Assembly (NCBI RefSeq): GCF_027579695.1
Contig: NC_083592.1
Coordinates: forward strand, 36,648,714 to 36,712,713
From: Neoarius graeffei
Taxonomy: Eukaryota > Chordata > Actinopteri > Siluriformes > Ariidae
DNA length: 64,000 bases
Direction of reading: 5' to 3'
Shown: in pieces, positions 23,822 to 36,035 of the stretch
How the letters are laid out: each line of letters opens with the position of its first letter
Numbering within the stretch: position 1 is the first letter of the stretch
Made by a program: the position numbers and the translations under genes
The notes under the pieces: generated by a model
The model's input: only the letters and a program-made list of their open reading frames with translations
Told to the model about the DNA's origin: nothing
Database searches by the model: none

Positions 23822-25419
23822 CAACCCCGATTCCAAAAAAGGTGGGACAAAGTACAAATTGTAAATAAAAACGGAATGCAATAATTTACAAATCTCAAAA
23901 ACTGATATTGTATTCACAATAGAACATAGACAACATATCAAATGTCGAAAGTGAGACATTTTGAAATTTCATGCCAAATATTGGCTCATTTGAAATTTCA
24001 TGACAGCAACACATCTCAAAAAAGTTGGGACAGGGGCAATAAGAGGCTGGAAAAGTTAAAGGTACAAAAAAGGAACAGCTGGAGGACCAAATTGCAACTC
24101 ATTAGGTCAATTGGCAATAGGTCATTAACATGACTGGGTATAAAAAGAACATCTTGGAGTGGCAGCGGCTCTCAGAAGTAAAGATGGGAAGAGGATCACC
24201 AATCCCCCTAATTCTGCACCGACAAATAGTGGAGCAATATCAGAAAGGAGTTCGACAGTGTAAAATTGCAAAGAGTTTGAACATATCATCATCTCCAGTG
24301 CATAATATCATCAAAAGATTCAGAGAATCTGGAAGAATCTCTGTGCGTAAGGGTCAAGGCCGGAAAACCATACTGGGTGCCCGTGATCTTCGGGCCCTTA
24401 GACGGCACTGCATCACATACAGACATGCTTCTGTATTGGAAATCACAAAATGGGCTCAGGAATATTTCCAGAGAACATTATCTGTGAACACAATTCACCG
24501 TTGCCAGCTAAAACTCTATAGTTCAAAGAAGAAGCCGTATCTAAACATGATCCAGAAGCGCAGACGTCTTCTCTGGGCCAAGGCTCATTTAAAATGGACT
24601 GTGGCAAAGTGGAAAACTGTTCTGTGGTCAGACAAATCAAAATTTGAAGTTCTTTATGGAAATCAGGGACGCCGTGTCATTCGGACTAAAGAGGAGAAGG
24701 ACAACCCAAGTTGTTATCAGCGCTCAGTTCAGAAGCCTGCATCTCTGATGGTGTGGGGTTGCATTAGTGCGTGTGGCATGGGCAGCTTACACATCTGGAA
24801 AGACACCATCAATGCTGAAAGGTATATCCAGGTTCTAGAGCAACATACAGTATGCTCCCATCCAGATGACGTCTCTTTCAGGGAAGACCTTGCATTTTCC
24901 AACATGACAATGCCAAACCACATACTGCATCAATTACAGCATCATGGCTGTGTAGAAGAAGGGTCCGGGTACTGAACTGGCCAGCCTGCAGTCCAGATCT
25001 TTCACCCATAGAAAACATTTGGTGCATCATAAAACGGAAGATACGACAAAAAAGACCTAAGACAGTTGAGCAACTAGAATCCTACATTAGACAAGAATGG
25101 GTTAACATTCCTATCCCTAAACTTGAGCAACTTGTCTCCTCAGTCCCCAGACGTTTACAGACTGTTGTAAAGAGAAAAGGGGATGTGTCACAGTGGTAAA
25201 CATGGCCTTGTTCCAACTTTTTTGAGATGTGTTGTTGTCATGAAATTTAAAATCCCCTAATTTTTCTCTTTAAATGATACATTTTCTCAGTTTAAACATT
25301 TGATATGTCATCTATGTTCTATTCTGAATAAAATATGGAATTTTGAAACTTCCACATCATTGCATTCCGTTTTTATTTACAATTTGTACTTTGTCCCAAC
25401 TTTTTTGGAATCGGGGTTG
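23822..25419 (+). mobile_element. Tc1-like transposon (CAACCCC ends), complete but defective
   Basis: 1598 bp, flanked by TA (23820-23821, 25420-25421), with terminal inverted repeats of about 60 bp starting CAACCCCGATTCCAAAAAA. Transposase starts at 24184 ([19 protein letters not shown]), with a helix-turn-helix ([18 protein letters not shown]) and GRKT. The first catalytic Asp is in [11 protein letters not shown]. Frameshifts near 24856-24960 break the second Asp region; the third residue, Glu, remains in SPDLSPIENIW (about 25001-25022, other frame), and the protein would end near 25198. DD34E family. It interrupts the L1 at its C-terminal third. Confidence 0.9.
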
Positions 25420-25602
25420 TACATAAAATACTCAGCTGTTGATATGAGGAGGATTTAGATTGGTGTAAAATGGAGTTTCTCTCTTGTCACACTCCCTCAC
25501 TTGTAGACTTGACATGCTCCCCTTTACCTATCCCAGCAAGAAATTATACTTCTAATCCAGTGGTTTTGTCAACTTTGAAAATATGGACACAGTTTCACAA
25601 AC

Positions 25603-25983
25603 GGGTGGGACGGTGGTGTAGTGGTTAGCGCTGTCGCCTCACAGCAAGAAGGTCTGGGTTCGAGCCCCGTGGCCAGCGAGGGCCTTTCTGTGCGGAGTTT
25701 GCATGTTCTCCCCGTGTCCGCGTGGGTTTCCTCCGGGTGCTCCGGTTTCCCCCACAGTCCAAAGACATGCAGGTTAGGTTAACTGGTGACTCTAAATTGA
25801 CCGTAGGTGTGAATGTGAGTGTGAATGGTTGTCTGTGTCTATGTGTCAGCCCTGTGATGACCTGGCGACTTGTCCAGGGTGTACCCCGCCTTTCGCCCGT
25901 AGTCAGCTGGGATAGGCTCCAGCTTGCCTGCGACCCTGTAGAACAGGATAAAGCGGCTAGAGATAATGAGATGAGATGAGATG
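25603..25983 (+). mobile_element. SINE, ATGAG-tailed family, full length
   Basis: Same family as at 22777 and nearly identical to it. Duplication AGTTTCACAAAC at 25591-25602 and 25984-25995. Inserted in the C-terminal coding part of the L1. Confidence 0.92.
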
Positions 25984-27002
25984 AGTTTCACAAACACTTT
26001 AAATTATACGATCTTGCCTTCTTTGGACCATTATGCAATAATCATTACTTTTTGCCCTCCAAGCTTGACTCTGCAACATTGGAATTTTACACATTGGAAT
26101 TACAAAGGTATCAGGTCATTCAGAGAATTATTTCTTAATGGCACATTTGCAGATTTCCAAACCCTATCATGCCAATATGATCTCCCCCAAAACCATTTTT
26201 TCCATTATCTTCAGCTTCGCAGTTTTGTTAAAGACAATTGCACTACATTCCCATATCTGCCCGATGATACATCACCACATATTATAGATAAGCCACTTAA
26301 TCAGATGGGGCTAACATCCAAGCTATACACTTTCCTTTTGAAATCTGACCCTTCACCTTTTGACAAAATCAAACATGAATGGGAGACTGAGCTGGAAGTC
26401 CAGTTTCATGACGAATGGTGGGATAAAGCCAAATTACAAGTCAATCATTCTTCATCCTGTGCCCGTCTCAACCTAATACAGTTTAAGGTGCTACATAGGA
26501 TGCACTTAAGCAAAGCCAAATTGGCAAAATACTTTCCTGGTACTAGTGAAGCCTGTAATAGATGTGTCTCTGTTCCATCACATCTTGCCCATACCTTTTG
26601 GTCCTGCTCAAAGTTGACAGGTTTTTGGAAGAACTTTTTCAAAGTCATGTCTGAAGTTTTAGAGATTGAAATAGAACCTTGTCCACTTATTGCTATTTTT
26701 GGAGTCCCTTTGAATTATCCTAAATTCAGCATACAAAAATTGAATGTGCTATCATTTGCCTCTTTAATTGCCTGTAGATGTATCCTCCTACACTGGAAGT
26801 CACCAATTGCCCCAGGACAACACGTTTGGATAACTGATGTGATGTCATTCCTGAAATTGGAGAAGATAAAATTTTCTCTAAGAGGATCAACTGAGAAGTT
26901 TTACATTACATGGCAGCCTTTCCTCTCTTATTTTGATAACATGTCTACAGCTTCCAGTACTTAATTTCAAATAGAAAACATTACACCAGAACAAACTTAA
27001 GA

Positions 27003-28390
27003 CAGTAACACTCTTCATATATCTGCTATATCGACTTGAACACTGGGTTGGGTTGACTGGTAAAGTTATCAATTGGTTAAAATCATACTTAAAAGATAGA
27101 AGCTTTTTTGTTACCATGGGAAATTGCACTTCAACAACAATGTCCTTGACCTGTGGTGTCCCTCAGGGATCGATCCTTGGACCATTACTATTCAACCTTT
27201 ATATGCTCCCACTTGGACAAATTATCAAGAACAACTCAATTTTGTATCACTGCTATCCAGATGACACCCAAATTTATTTTGCTCTATCACCTAATGATTA
27301 TGCCCCCCTTGAATGTCTCTACCAGTGTATCGACCAAATCAACAACTGGATGTCACAAAATTTTCTTCAACTGAACACAGATAAAACAGAAGTAATTCTA
27401 TTTGGGAAAAAAGGTGAAAGACTCAGGATTACCACTATTCTTGACACAAAGGGGATTAAAACAAAAGATATGGTTAAAAATCTTGGTGTTTTCATTGACA
27501 GTGAGCTAAACTTTGACAGTCACATGAAAGCAATCACTAAATCGGCATTTTATCACCTAAAAAACATTTCCAAACTAAGAGGACTTATGTCAAAAAATGA
27601 TTTGGAAAAACTTATACATGCCTTCATCTCTAGTAGGGTTGACTACTGCAATGGCCTTTCCACAGGCCTGCCAAAAAAGACCATCAAACGACTTCAGGTG
27701 ATTCAAAATGCAGCGGCTAGGGTTCTCACACGAACAAAAAGAACAGAGCACATTACTCCAATTCTAAGGTCCCTTCACTGGCTTCCAGTAAGCTACAGAA
27801 TTGACTTTAAAGCATTGCTGCTGGTGTACAAATCTCTAAATGGTACAGGGCCCAATTACCTCTCTGATATGTTGCAGCGGCCTAACCCAATCAGATCTAC
27901 CAGATCGCAGCAGCAAAATTTACTGGTAAAACCTGTTGTTAAAACAAAGTGTGGTGAAGCAGCTTTTAGCTACTATGCAGTACAGCTATGGAACCAACTC
28001 CCAGAGGACATCAAAAATGCTCCTGCTGTTGGCAGCTTCAAATCTAGACTAAAGACCAAGCTGTTTTCAGATGCTTTCTGCTAACTGATAAATATTGCCA
28101 TCTTTACATGTTTTAAACTTTACTTAACTTTTACAGTCTTTGCATGTTTTAAACTTTACTTAACTTTTATTCCATTTTATTCTGCTGTTTTTTACTGAAC
28201 TTTTACTTCATTTTATTACTTTATTTCTACTATTGTTTAATTCTTATATTATTTTTCTTTCTTCTTCCCCCTTTATTTTATGTAATTTTATTTTCTATTG
28301 TTTACTGTTTTGCCTTTACCTCTGTAAAGCATATTGAACTGCCACTGTGTATGAAATGCGCTAAATAAATAAACTTGCCTTGCCTTGCCT
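27003..28390 (+). mobile_element. 5'-truncated L2-like LINE
   Basis: An open frame of 343 codons (27053-28084) holds the second half of the reverse transcriptase: VPQGSILGPLLFNLYMLPLG, the catalytic site as CYPDDTQIYF (proline codon CCA at 27257-27259 where alanine is usual), NLGVFIDSELNFDSH, VDYCNGLSTGLP, IQNAAARVLT, LHWLPVSYRI and the C-terminal WNQLPEDI. The 3' UTR ends in TTGCC pentamers. It seems to sit in the 3' UTR of the L1; CTTCAT on both sides is a weak duplication candidate. Long frame but missing its endonuclease. Confidence 0.85.
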
Positions 28391-28590
28391 TCATGCTCTT
28401 TGCTTTAGTATGGGAATGGTCCAATGTGGGTGGTGAAGGTGGGTAGGGTTTCTTTTCTTTTTTTTCTGTATAAGTGTCAGTTTTTGCTTATTGTCTGATG
28501 GTTTATGAAAAAATGGGACATGGCCATTCCTGTTTTATGATATGTACACTGAAACTATGTCCTAATAAACAAATTATTTTAAAAAAGGCT

Positions 28591-29081
28591 AATCAGAACC
28601 ATGTGGCACAAAATGTATGTTAACATCGGTCATGTTTTGTCATCTTCCTGTTCTTCATGAGTCGTTTGCAAAGCTTCATCAGTATATTTAAATAACTAGT
28701 CATGTCAGCATCTAATGCCAAACAAACACTAAAGGACTTTGAAAAGACTTAAAGTCTGACACCCTCTCACATCTAAAGACAATGTGTTATTAGTCACAGA
28801 GTTAGGTCAGCCTTGTACCAAACGACTTTTCAAGCATTATATATGATTTTGCAAAGACTGGGGATCTTGCTGGGGCACTATTTGCATGAGCCAAAACTAA
28901 GGATGATATAAAAATGGTTGATTTTTTTTTTTGGCACATCAAGATGAGAAAAAGAATGATTTTTATGAATGACAGGATAGAAGACACTTATCCTGACCAT
29001 CCAAGTATATCTATAAGATATTAACTGGTAATATTTGGGAAGTAAGCCCATTTTCACTTTCCTCAGTCTGAGTGTTGCTTT
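28591..29081. other. Non-coding, nothing recognised
   Basis: AT-rich sequence between the L1 end and the next SINE. Confidence 0.4.
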
Positions 29082-29093
29082 CTCACTGAACCA

Positions 29094-29472
29094 TCTCATC
29101 TCATCTCATTATCTCTAGCCGCTTTATCCTGTTCTACAGGGTCGCAGGCAAGCTGGAGCCTATCCCAGCTGACCACCCGCGAAAGGCGGGGTACACCCTG
29201 GACAAGTCGCCAGGTCATCACAGGGCTGACACATAGACACAGACAAGCATTCACACTCACATTCACACCTACAGTCAATTTAGAGTCACCAGTTAACCTA
29301 ACCTGCATGTCTTTGGACTGTGGGGGAAACCGGAGCACCCGGAGGAAACCCACGTGGACACGGGGAGAACATGCAAACTCTGCACAGAAAGGCCCTCGCT
29401 GGCCACGGGGCTCAAACCCGGACCTTCTTGCTGTGAGGCGACAGTGCTAACCGCTATACCACCGTGCCGCCC
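29094..29472 (-). mobile_element. SINE, ATGAG-tailed family, minus strand
   Basis: Full-length reverse copy, (CTCAT)n first and the tRNA-like head last (GCGGCACGGTGG read inward). Duplication CTCACTGAACCA at 29082-29093 and 29473-29484. Confidence 0.92.
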
Positions 29473-30023
29473 CTCACTGAACCAATGCTTTGAATTATTT
29501 TTTTTCTTGTCAGCTCTTCTCTAAAAACCACTTCCAGCTTCCTCCCTGAAAATTTGAAAACCAGCATGATTATCCATGACTTTTCCTTTTCTCTGAATCC
29601 TCAAAACACATTGCTTCAAACAAAGTATTTCCTAAACCCAGTTACTGTGATTGGTAAAGAAAGCAACTGGACTTCCTTGAAATTCTTGAAGACATTTCAC
29701 CTTTCATCCGAAAGGCTTCTTTAGTTCTGTCTGACGAGTGGGGAGTTCCAGGTATTTATCCTCTAGTGGATCAAAAGCAACCCTAAGGAGAGTCATTGAG
29801 GTCACCTGGGTCATTGAGTCATCCTGTATGTGTAGGGCCCTGGGGGCTGGATGTGAACGGTGTTATCAACCTAGAGAGTCATTAGGGTGATCTGTGGGTC
29901 ATTGGCTCTCTCTGCCATCATGTGAGTCACTGAAGTCAGCTGAGTTTTGGTGTGGATGTGTGTTCAGTTTTCTTGGAAGTGTGCCAAGGACTGCATTGTA
30001 GGTGGCTGATAAGTGGTGTGTCA

Positions 30024-31115
30024 GGGCCCGTTTACACGAGGACGCTGTCGGGTAAAAACGACTAAATATTTTATCAGAAGTGCCTTTCGTTTACACGGGG
30101 ACGGCGTTTCCGAGGCTGAAAAACGGATAAAATTGAAAACGCCTTCCAAAGTGGATAAGTTAAAAACGGCCCCCGTTGCATATCCGTCTAAACTACCCAA
30201 TACGCGAAACTCAGCTCGGATCTGCTCACGTCGGGTACGCGTTTACGTCATACATATGTCATATACTGCACATGCCAACCCGGGAAGTAAGAAAGTAAGT
30301 AAAAAAGTAAGAGCATGTCTGATTACATCGATCCAACGGACCTTCAAGCTGCTCTGTGTTTTAATGCAGTAGATGTGTTTTCCTGCTCACCCGCCCGGCT
30401 GGAGCTCCTCAGTTTGGTGTCGCCAAGTTACACACACACGCGCACACGCGTGTGCATGCACGCGCGCCGCCTATTCAAGCCGCTCGTGAAACCATAAACC
30501 CGAGACTGAAAACAAAACTAGCAGCCGAACGGGTTTATTTTGCTGAGATGGACACTGCCTTTTCTCTTCTTCACCGAAACAAGAGTGAGTGTTACTTAAT
30601 AAAGGCAGATTAAAAGAGTTTCGGTTTGCTCCTGCTCCTCCCTCGAGCACTACAGTACCTCAGCCGGACCGGTGTTCTGTAAAGTTATCCTAGCAAGTTC
30701 TCATACAGACCGTTTTATTATTTAAAACAAGTCATTACAAATTATTTGACTCGGCCAAAGACTCGACCAATACGCACAAAACATAAAAATCGGCAAATGC
30801 GTGAAATTCTCACCGATTTTCTATCAGCCCAGCTGATCGGTGGGACAAAACTACTGTTAAATTTTCCTACCCTCCTGGATTTCGCGCATGTGTAGTAGGC
30901 TTGGTAGGATAACTTGACAGAACAGCGGCGCAGATGTGCAGATCAGACAAGACGGAAGATGTTGCGCATGCGTGCAGACATAGCGGAGACATTTATGCGT
31001 CACCGTATAGACGCAGATTTCCTCCTTGAAAACGGTCGTGTAGACGCGGAAAAAAGTGAGAACGAAAACGGACTTTTGCGTTTTTGTTTTATACCGTCCC
31101 CGTGTAAAGTGGGCC
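30024..31115. mobile_element. Harbinger-like non-autonomous element
   Basis: Imperfect inverted ends: GGGCCCGTTTACACGAGGAC at the left and GGCCCACTTTACACGGGGAC read inward from the right. A 3-bp duplication TCA (30021-30023, 31116-31118) is clear because the Penelope sequence closes exactly when one copy and the element are removed. About 1.1 kb, no transposase motif. Contains CA/CG-rich tracts near 30430-30470 and segments also found in the element at 36694. Confidence 0.7.
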
Positions 31116-31401
31116 TCAGACCACTTCCTCTGTTCAGTGATGGTTGTTCCAGGTTGACAAAGATGGCTTATTTTACTCCTCTTTCAAATCACTGGTCTTC
31201 TCTGGCTAAAATGCATACATTGCAGTCCCAAAACGAATGTCATTTGTTCTTAAGATGAAGACAGACTGCAGAGTCCTGTCCTGAGGAACTGCTTCTCCTG
31301 TGTTGAGCCATGTGCCTGTGAAGCAGTTGTTTCCTTTCCCCAGTGTACAGGTCTGTGCATTCCTCACTGCATTTAATTGCGTACACGATGTTGTCCTGTT
31401 T

Positions 31402-31933
31402 TACCCCTTTTCCACCAAATCAGTTCCAGGGCTGGTTTGGAGCCAGTGCTGGTGCTGGTTCATAATTCGTTCAACTTGCAAGCCAGCTGAGAACCAGTTT
31501 GCTTTTCCATAGCTCGGGGTGCTAAGGGGAGCCACGTCATTACGTCACTGTATACGTCAGTTACATCGCTGCGTTTGCATAAACCTTGGCCCGAACATCG
31601 AAGCAACAACAACACAGAGAAGAAGAAGAAGCAGCAACACCATCAACAACAATAATGGATGACTGCTGCTTTACTGCATCCATGATATCTCGTCGCTTAT
31701 TTAAAAATGGTGACCTTTCGCGGTCTTGCTATTGTTGTTGGTCTTAACAACTCTGCCACCCCCCACTGACATAAGCGGTTCTTTCCTCTGGCCCAGCAAA
31801 GAGCTGGTGCTAGCCTGGAACCGGTTTTTCTGGCCCCAGAGCCAGTTCTTTGTCAATGGAAACAGAAAACCCAGTTCCAAACTAAGCACTGGCCCCAAAC
31901 CAGCCCTGGAACTGATTTAGTGGAAAAGGGGCA
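31402..31933. mobile_element. Harbinger-like MITE
   Basis: Inverted ends of about 45 bp: TACCCCTTTTCCACCAAATC at the left, TGCCCCTTTTCCACTAAATC read inward from the right. Three-base flank TTT on both sides (31399-31401, 31934-31936), consistent with a 3-bp duplication. No coding capacity. Interrupts the Penelope GIY-YIG region. Confidence 0.75.
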
Positions 31934-33690
31934 TTTGTGTCTGGGTATTCTGTCCTTAGGGTGAACCACTTTCTGCCTCAGAGTGTTACTGGGTCTGAAA
32001 TGTACAGGAATGTTGTGTTTGTAGAAGATCCTCCTGAGTTTCTCAGATAATCCAGAAATTTAGGGAATGACAATGTTCTTGCATTTGTTGCTGTTTTCTT
32101 CCCTGTGCCTAATGTTTCTTTTTCTGGTCTTGATGAAAGCCCAGTTGGGATGCCCACACTTCTGAAGTACTTCCTTGATGTGTTTTTGCTCTTTCTCTTT
32201 TCCCTCTACCATTGTAGGAATGTTCTGAGCCCTGTATGTAAGGTCATTTGTGTTCCAGTGGGTGGTGAGAGTCAAACAGAAGGTACTGGTCTGTGTGTGG
32301 GGGTTTCTGGTAGACCTCAATGCTAAGGCTTGTTCGATGTGCACACCACAGTCCAAAAGGCTAGGTTGTTTCCACTGACATCCTACTGAGTGAATTTGAT
32401 GTTGATATCCACTGCATTGATGTGCTATGTGAAGGCTTCCACCTCATGGGTTTTGATTTTAACCCAGGTGTCATCCGCATACCTGAACCAGTGGCTGGGA
32501 GCGACTCCTGAAAAAGTGGTCAAAGCTTTGTTTTCCACTTCCTCCATGTATAGATTGGCCACTATAGGGGACACTGGTGAGCCTATGGTGCATTCTTGCT
32601 TCTGTCTGTAGAAACATTCGTTGAACTGGAAATAGGTGGTGTTCAGGCAGAGGTCAAACAGGGTGCAAATGTGGTCTGTGGTGAGGTTCATTCTGTCCGG
32701 TAAGGTGCTGTCTTGAAGAAGTCATTTCCTAACAGATTTGCTGCTTCTGTGGTGGGAATGCAGGTGAAAAGAGAAGTGACATCATAGGAAACCATGGTTT
32801 CCTGCCTCAGGGTTTCATAGGTGGTTGTGTCACTGAGGAGACTGGTCATCTTTGAGTGGTAGTCTGCTGTGTTTAGCACCACTGTGCATCTCCCTTTGTC
32901 AGCAGGAAGAATAGTGACATTCTGGTCTCTTTGAAGTGATGTAAGAGCCCTCCTTTCTTAGATGGTGAGGTTGGAGGGGGCTGCTTTCACACTGGTAAGG
33001 GCAGCTGATACTTTCAGTCTAAGTTGTTCTGCCTCTGTGCCAGTCAAATTGTTGTTTCTGATGGCTGACTCTGTGGCTGTGATGAGATCTACCACTGGTA
33101 TCTGCTCTGGTGAAACTGCAAAGTTTGGTCCTTTGGATAAAACATCCTTCTCTGGTTGGGTGAGTTCCCTGTTGGATAAGTTCTTTACCCACTTCTCTTG
33201 GATGTCAGGTTGTGTTGCCTGGTCAGATTTCTTCCTCCAAATCAGCACTTCTGTTTTGTGGGAAGAGGTGGTTTTAGACAGCAGTGTTTGAAATTTGTGT
33301 ATCTGTTGTTCCTTTCCTTTGTTGTGCTGTGAGATCCATGCCTTCTCAATGAACTCAGAGACTCATTCCAAGACTTCACTGGGAAGAAATGTGGTCAATT
33401 CTTCAAACATCAGTTCAGTCTTGGTTTGGAGGGCATCGATGGTGAAATGTACTTGTCTCACTCTCTCATTGAGAAGTTGGTTCTGGGCCTTCTGGAGGAT
33501 TCTTTCTGCTCTGTGTCCTTTGACAGTGGAACCCAGGCATAGGCTTGTGGGGATAATCTTGGATTGTCAGCATCTTAGGTTGAAACACAGGTGGTTTCTG
33601 TAATCTGCAAGTTTTCTGGAAGTCTTCTCATACTCTCGCACCAGTCAAAGGGTTTTCATCCCAAAGTGCATGGAAATATATCTGTGAAGG

Positions 33691-34256
33691 TTCTCAGTCA
33701 TCCAGGTCATAGTAAACCATGGTTGGATTTGACTGCTTCTGTGGTGGGAATGCAGGTAAAAAGAGAAGTGACATTGTAGGAAACCATGGTTTCTTCTGAG
33801 TCTAGCTTAAGGTCTGCAACTTTAGTGGCAAAATCTTGGGAGTTATTGATGTGATGTGGCATGTTTCCAGCAAGAGGAGCTAGGATGGTAGCTAGGTGTT
33901 TGGCAATGTTATAGATGACCAAGTTTATACTGCTGATGATGGGTCTGAGTGGAGCTCCTTCCTTGTGAATCTTGGGGCTGTCCATAAATGAGAGGAAGGA
34001 CTTCCCTAGGGTACAGTCTGTAGTACAGAGATTGGTTGATGGCATGGTCCTTTTCTAGTTGTTGTAGATGACTCTCCTGAGGGTTACTTTTGATCCACTA
34101 GAGGATAAATACCTGGAACTCCCCACTAGTCATACAGAACTGAAGAAGCCTTTCAGATGAGAGGTGAAACGTCTTCAAGAATTTCAAGCAAGTCCAGTTG
34201 CCTTCTTTATCAACCATGGTTTACTATGACCTGTATGACTGAGAACCTTCACAGAC
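33691..34256 (-). mobile_element. Small internally deleted Penelope-like copy
   Basis: Bounded by inverted segments (AACCATGGTTTACTATGACC at 34217, its complement ending near 33722). It keeps part of the reverse transcriptase on the minus strand: FMDSPKIHKEGAPLRPIISS, YNIAKHLATILAPLAGN, ETMVSYNVTSLFTCIPTTEA. The terminal GAAGAAGCCTTTCAGATGAG segment is at 34140-34165. It abuts the larger element head to tail. Confidence 0.75.
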
Positions 34257-34287
34257 ATAAACCCAGTTACATTACATTAATGGCATT

Positions 34288-34465
34288 TAGCAGACACTCT
34301 TATCCAGAGTGACATACAACATACCTAGAGCAGCCTGGGGAGCACAGTTGGGGGCTAGGTGCCTTGCTCAAGGGCACTTCAGCCAGTTCCCTGCTGGTCC
34401 AGGGAATCGAACGGGTCATGATCCGAAAGCTGCTTCTCAAACCATTAGGCCATGGCTTCCCCAGT
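34288..34465. repeat. Common fish interspersed repeat (SINE-like)
   Basis: Contains GGCATTTAGCAGACACTCTT, GGTGCCTTGCTCAAGGGCAC and CCATTAGGCCATGGCTTCCC, a block I know as very frequent in fish genomes. Class not certain. Confidence 0.6.
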
Positions 34466-36035
34466 GACCTCATTTAGGCTTTAGATCTGACTATATATTC
34501 ACCCCTGTGCTGGATTTGTCTTAAAGTGCAGACATAATTGAAAGCAAACATCAGATATTCTGGCACAAAGAAATAAAAAAAAAAAATCAACTATGGTATG
34601 CTTTGCAGATCAATATCAAACAATATCAGCCTTGACCAAATGCAGTGAAAGTCAGTGTCTAATGACACTGAATTATAGCTAATCCCCAGGGTAGAAAAGA
34701 AAAATCGAGTGTGTCATGGCAGCAGATATGTATGCAGAACTAGGTCATTCTCTACCTTATATGGCTGGGATACAAACAACCAAGTTTTCTGGGTGGAGAC
34801 GTTCTGTTATGCTCTCTTATCAGGATTCTTTGGTCTGTGGGGGAAAACATCCTCACTTAGGTTCACTGCCAATTCAAGGATCCACTGTTAATGCCTAGAA
34901 AGCTTTGCAGACAGTAAGTAATATTGCACAACTTAAGTGGTTTGCTTTGGGTTGGTAGCTTGCAAATGATGTTTACACTGAGAGTGTTTGGTAATTCAAT
35001 TCTGCAAGAAGTGCATGAGGGAAGGAATAAAAGGTACACTGGATTGATACAGTTGTGCAAAACATAAAATCCAGAAAGTCACTGTGATTGCCAATTTCTT
35101 TGTACAGTAATAAAATAAAAATGTGCAAACCTAGGAAATAAAACTTATATGAGTTTGTTTCATTTTCCCATATCCCAATACTTTGTGAAGCTATTTGTGT
35201 CTTTTTTTATTTGAGAGAGCAACACTCCCCCCCCCCCAAAAAAGTGGCATAACAGGTTTCAGTAATAAACTCTCCTCACGCACATTTGCAACTGATCTCA
35301 TTCCGAAAGCTGTGTCTTTGTTTAGACTTGTAACCATCAAGACAGAGCATTCCCTAAGTGCAAGGTACAGGTGTGTCTTTACAGGCCACTTCCTCTGTTA
35401 TGTTCTGTGTGAATTTAGCACATGGGGCTGGGATTGCATTCTGAAATGAAGGAGACTGGTGGTAACATGCCACTGTTTCCTTGCAGAAAGATTTTAGGAA
35501 GAGCAGTCAAACAGACCACAAATATCTACACATCTTTCGTTCTGTATTAGCCCAAGTTTATTCATTGCAAAGCTCTTTTCATGTAGATGCATATATCAAG
35601 ATCAAATCAGGGTTAAACATGACACACAAAAAATCTTAAGTAAACTACAATTTATTTCATGTTGTCTTTTATCTTAGTCTTACTCACTCATAATCTCTAC
35701 AGGGTCAAAACCGTCTGTTAGCTGTGTATACTTTAGGTTCCATAGCAATTATACTGTATGTTAAAGCTGCTTGAAATATTTATCACATTTTCTGACAGGC
35801 CAGGTTACTACCAAATACAGTTCAGGATAATGTTGATTAAGCAACTGTGCTGTGATGAAATACCTAGATAAACAGTTCAGTAAAATTAGACAGAATTAGA
35901 TAAATACCTTCAGTATAAATACATGCCTATCTATAAAACCAGGCCAAGTGAGGCTTCCTTTCAGAAGTGCTGGATGATGTCCAGAGACAGAGCTGCTTCA
36001 GGGAAGGTGGAGTGCATAAATAATCCAGTAAAAGG
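34466..36035. other. Low-information stretch without a supported gene
   Basis: AT-rich, with a C-run near 35229. One 60-codon frame at 34716-34898 (MAADMYAELGHSLPYMAG) has no motif I recognise and no supported exon context. Confidence 0.4.

Larger units (their letters stand above)
20263..28590 (+). mobile_element. L1-clade LINE, broken by later insertions
   Basis: ORF2 pieces in order: endonuclease NVRGLNGPVKRAKV (about 20720), HLKLSDHPRLRRPW, DRNGRFIIVSGR, then YSRIDYLFI and SDHAPLLLDL (21153-21620); middle part 21660-22063; reverse transcriptase GKTPRPDGFPSEFYK, YRPISLLNVD, QTGFIRGHH, DAEKAFDRVEW, RQGCPLSSLLFAL (22070-22776); YADD intact near 23268 (SLYADDLLLY); C-terminal part 25422-26964 with CNRCVSVPSHLAHTFWSC, the L1-type cysteine motif. 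A 3' UTR portion resumes after 28390 and ends CAAATTATTTTAAAAAA near 28587. Interrupting it: a (GT)n in the endonuclease, a 34-bp LINE end, two SINEs, one Tc1 element and one L2-like LINE. ORF1 was not found; several frameshifts. Dead. Confidence 0.85.
29653..33690 (-). mobile_element. Penelope-like element, minus strand, interrupted and defective
   Basis: Read on the minus strand from 33690: an N-terminal region (about 33640-32960) with VYEKTSRKLADYRNHL and LIWRKKSDQATQPDIQ; ILPADKGRCTVVLNTADYHSKM; a deletion inside the RT fingers (TYETLR joins directly to QETMVSYDVTSLFTCIPT); FYRQKQECTIGSPVSPIVANLYMEEVE; catalytic FRYADDTWVKI. The GIY-YIG endonuclease region VYAIKCSEECTDLYTGERKQ lies near 31260-31390. 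Several stops. The left end (29653-29740) matches, in inverted form, the ends of the other copies. Two Harbinger-like elements are nested inside (30024-31115, 31402-31933). Penelope elements prime on exposed DNA ends using RT plus this nuclease. Confidence 0.85.

Noticed and set aside
24130..24183. Upstream start for the Tc1 transposase (MTGYKKNIL)
   Set aside because: Tc1 transposases of this type begin near the MGRGSP segment at 24184; the upstream part is 5' leader.
30415..30475. Z-DNA/CRISPR-like short repeats
   Set aside because: Only an irregular CA/CG tract inside a transposon; no spacer-repeat periodicity.
34716..34898. 60-codon frame MAADMYAELGHSLPYM
   Set aside because: No family motif and no splice or neighbour support; length is within chance for this region.
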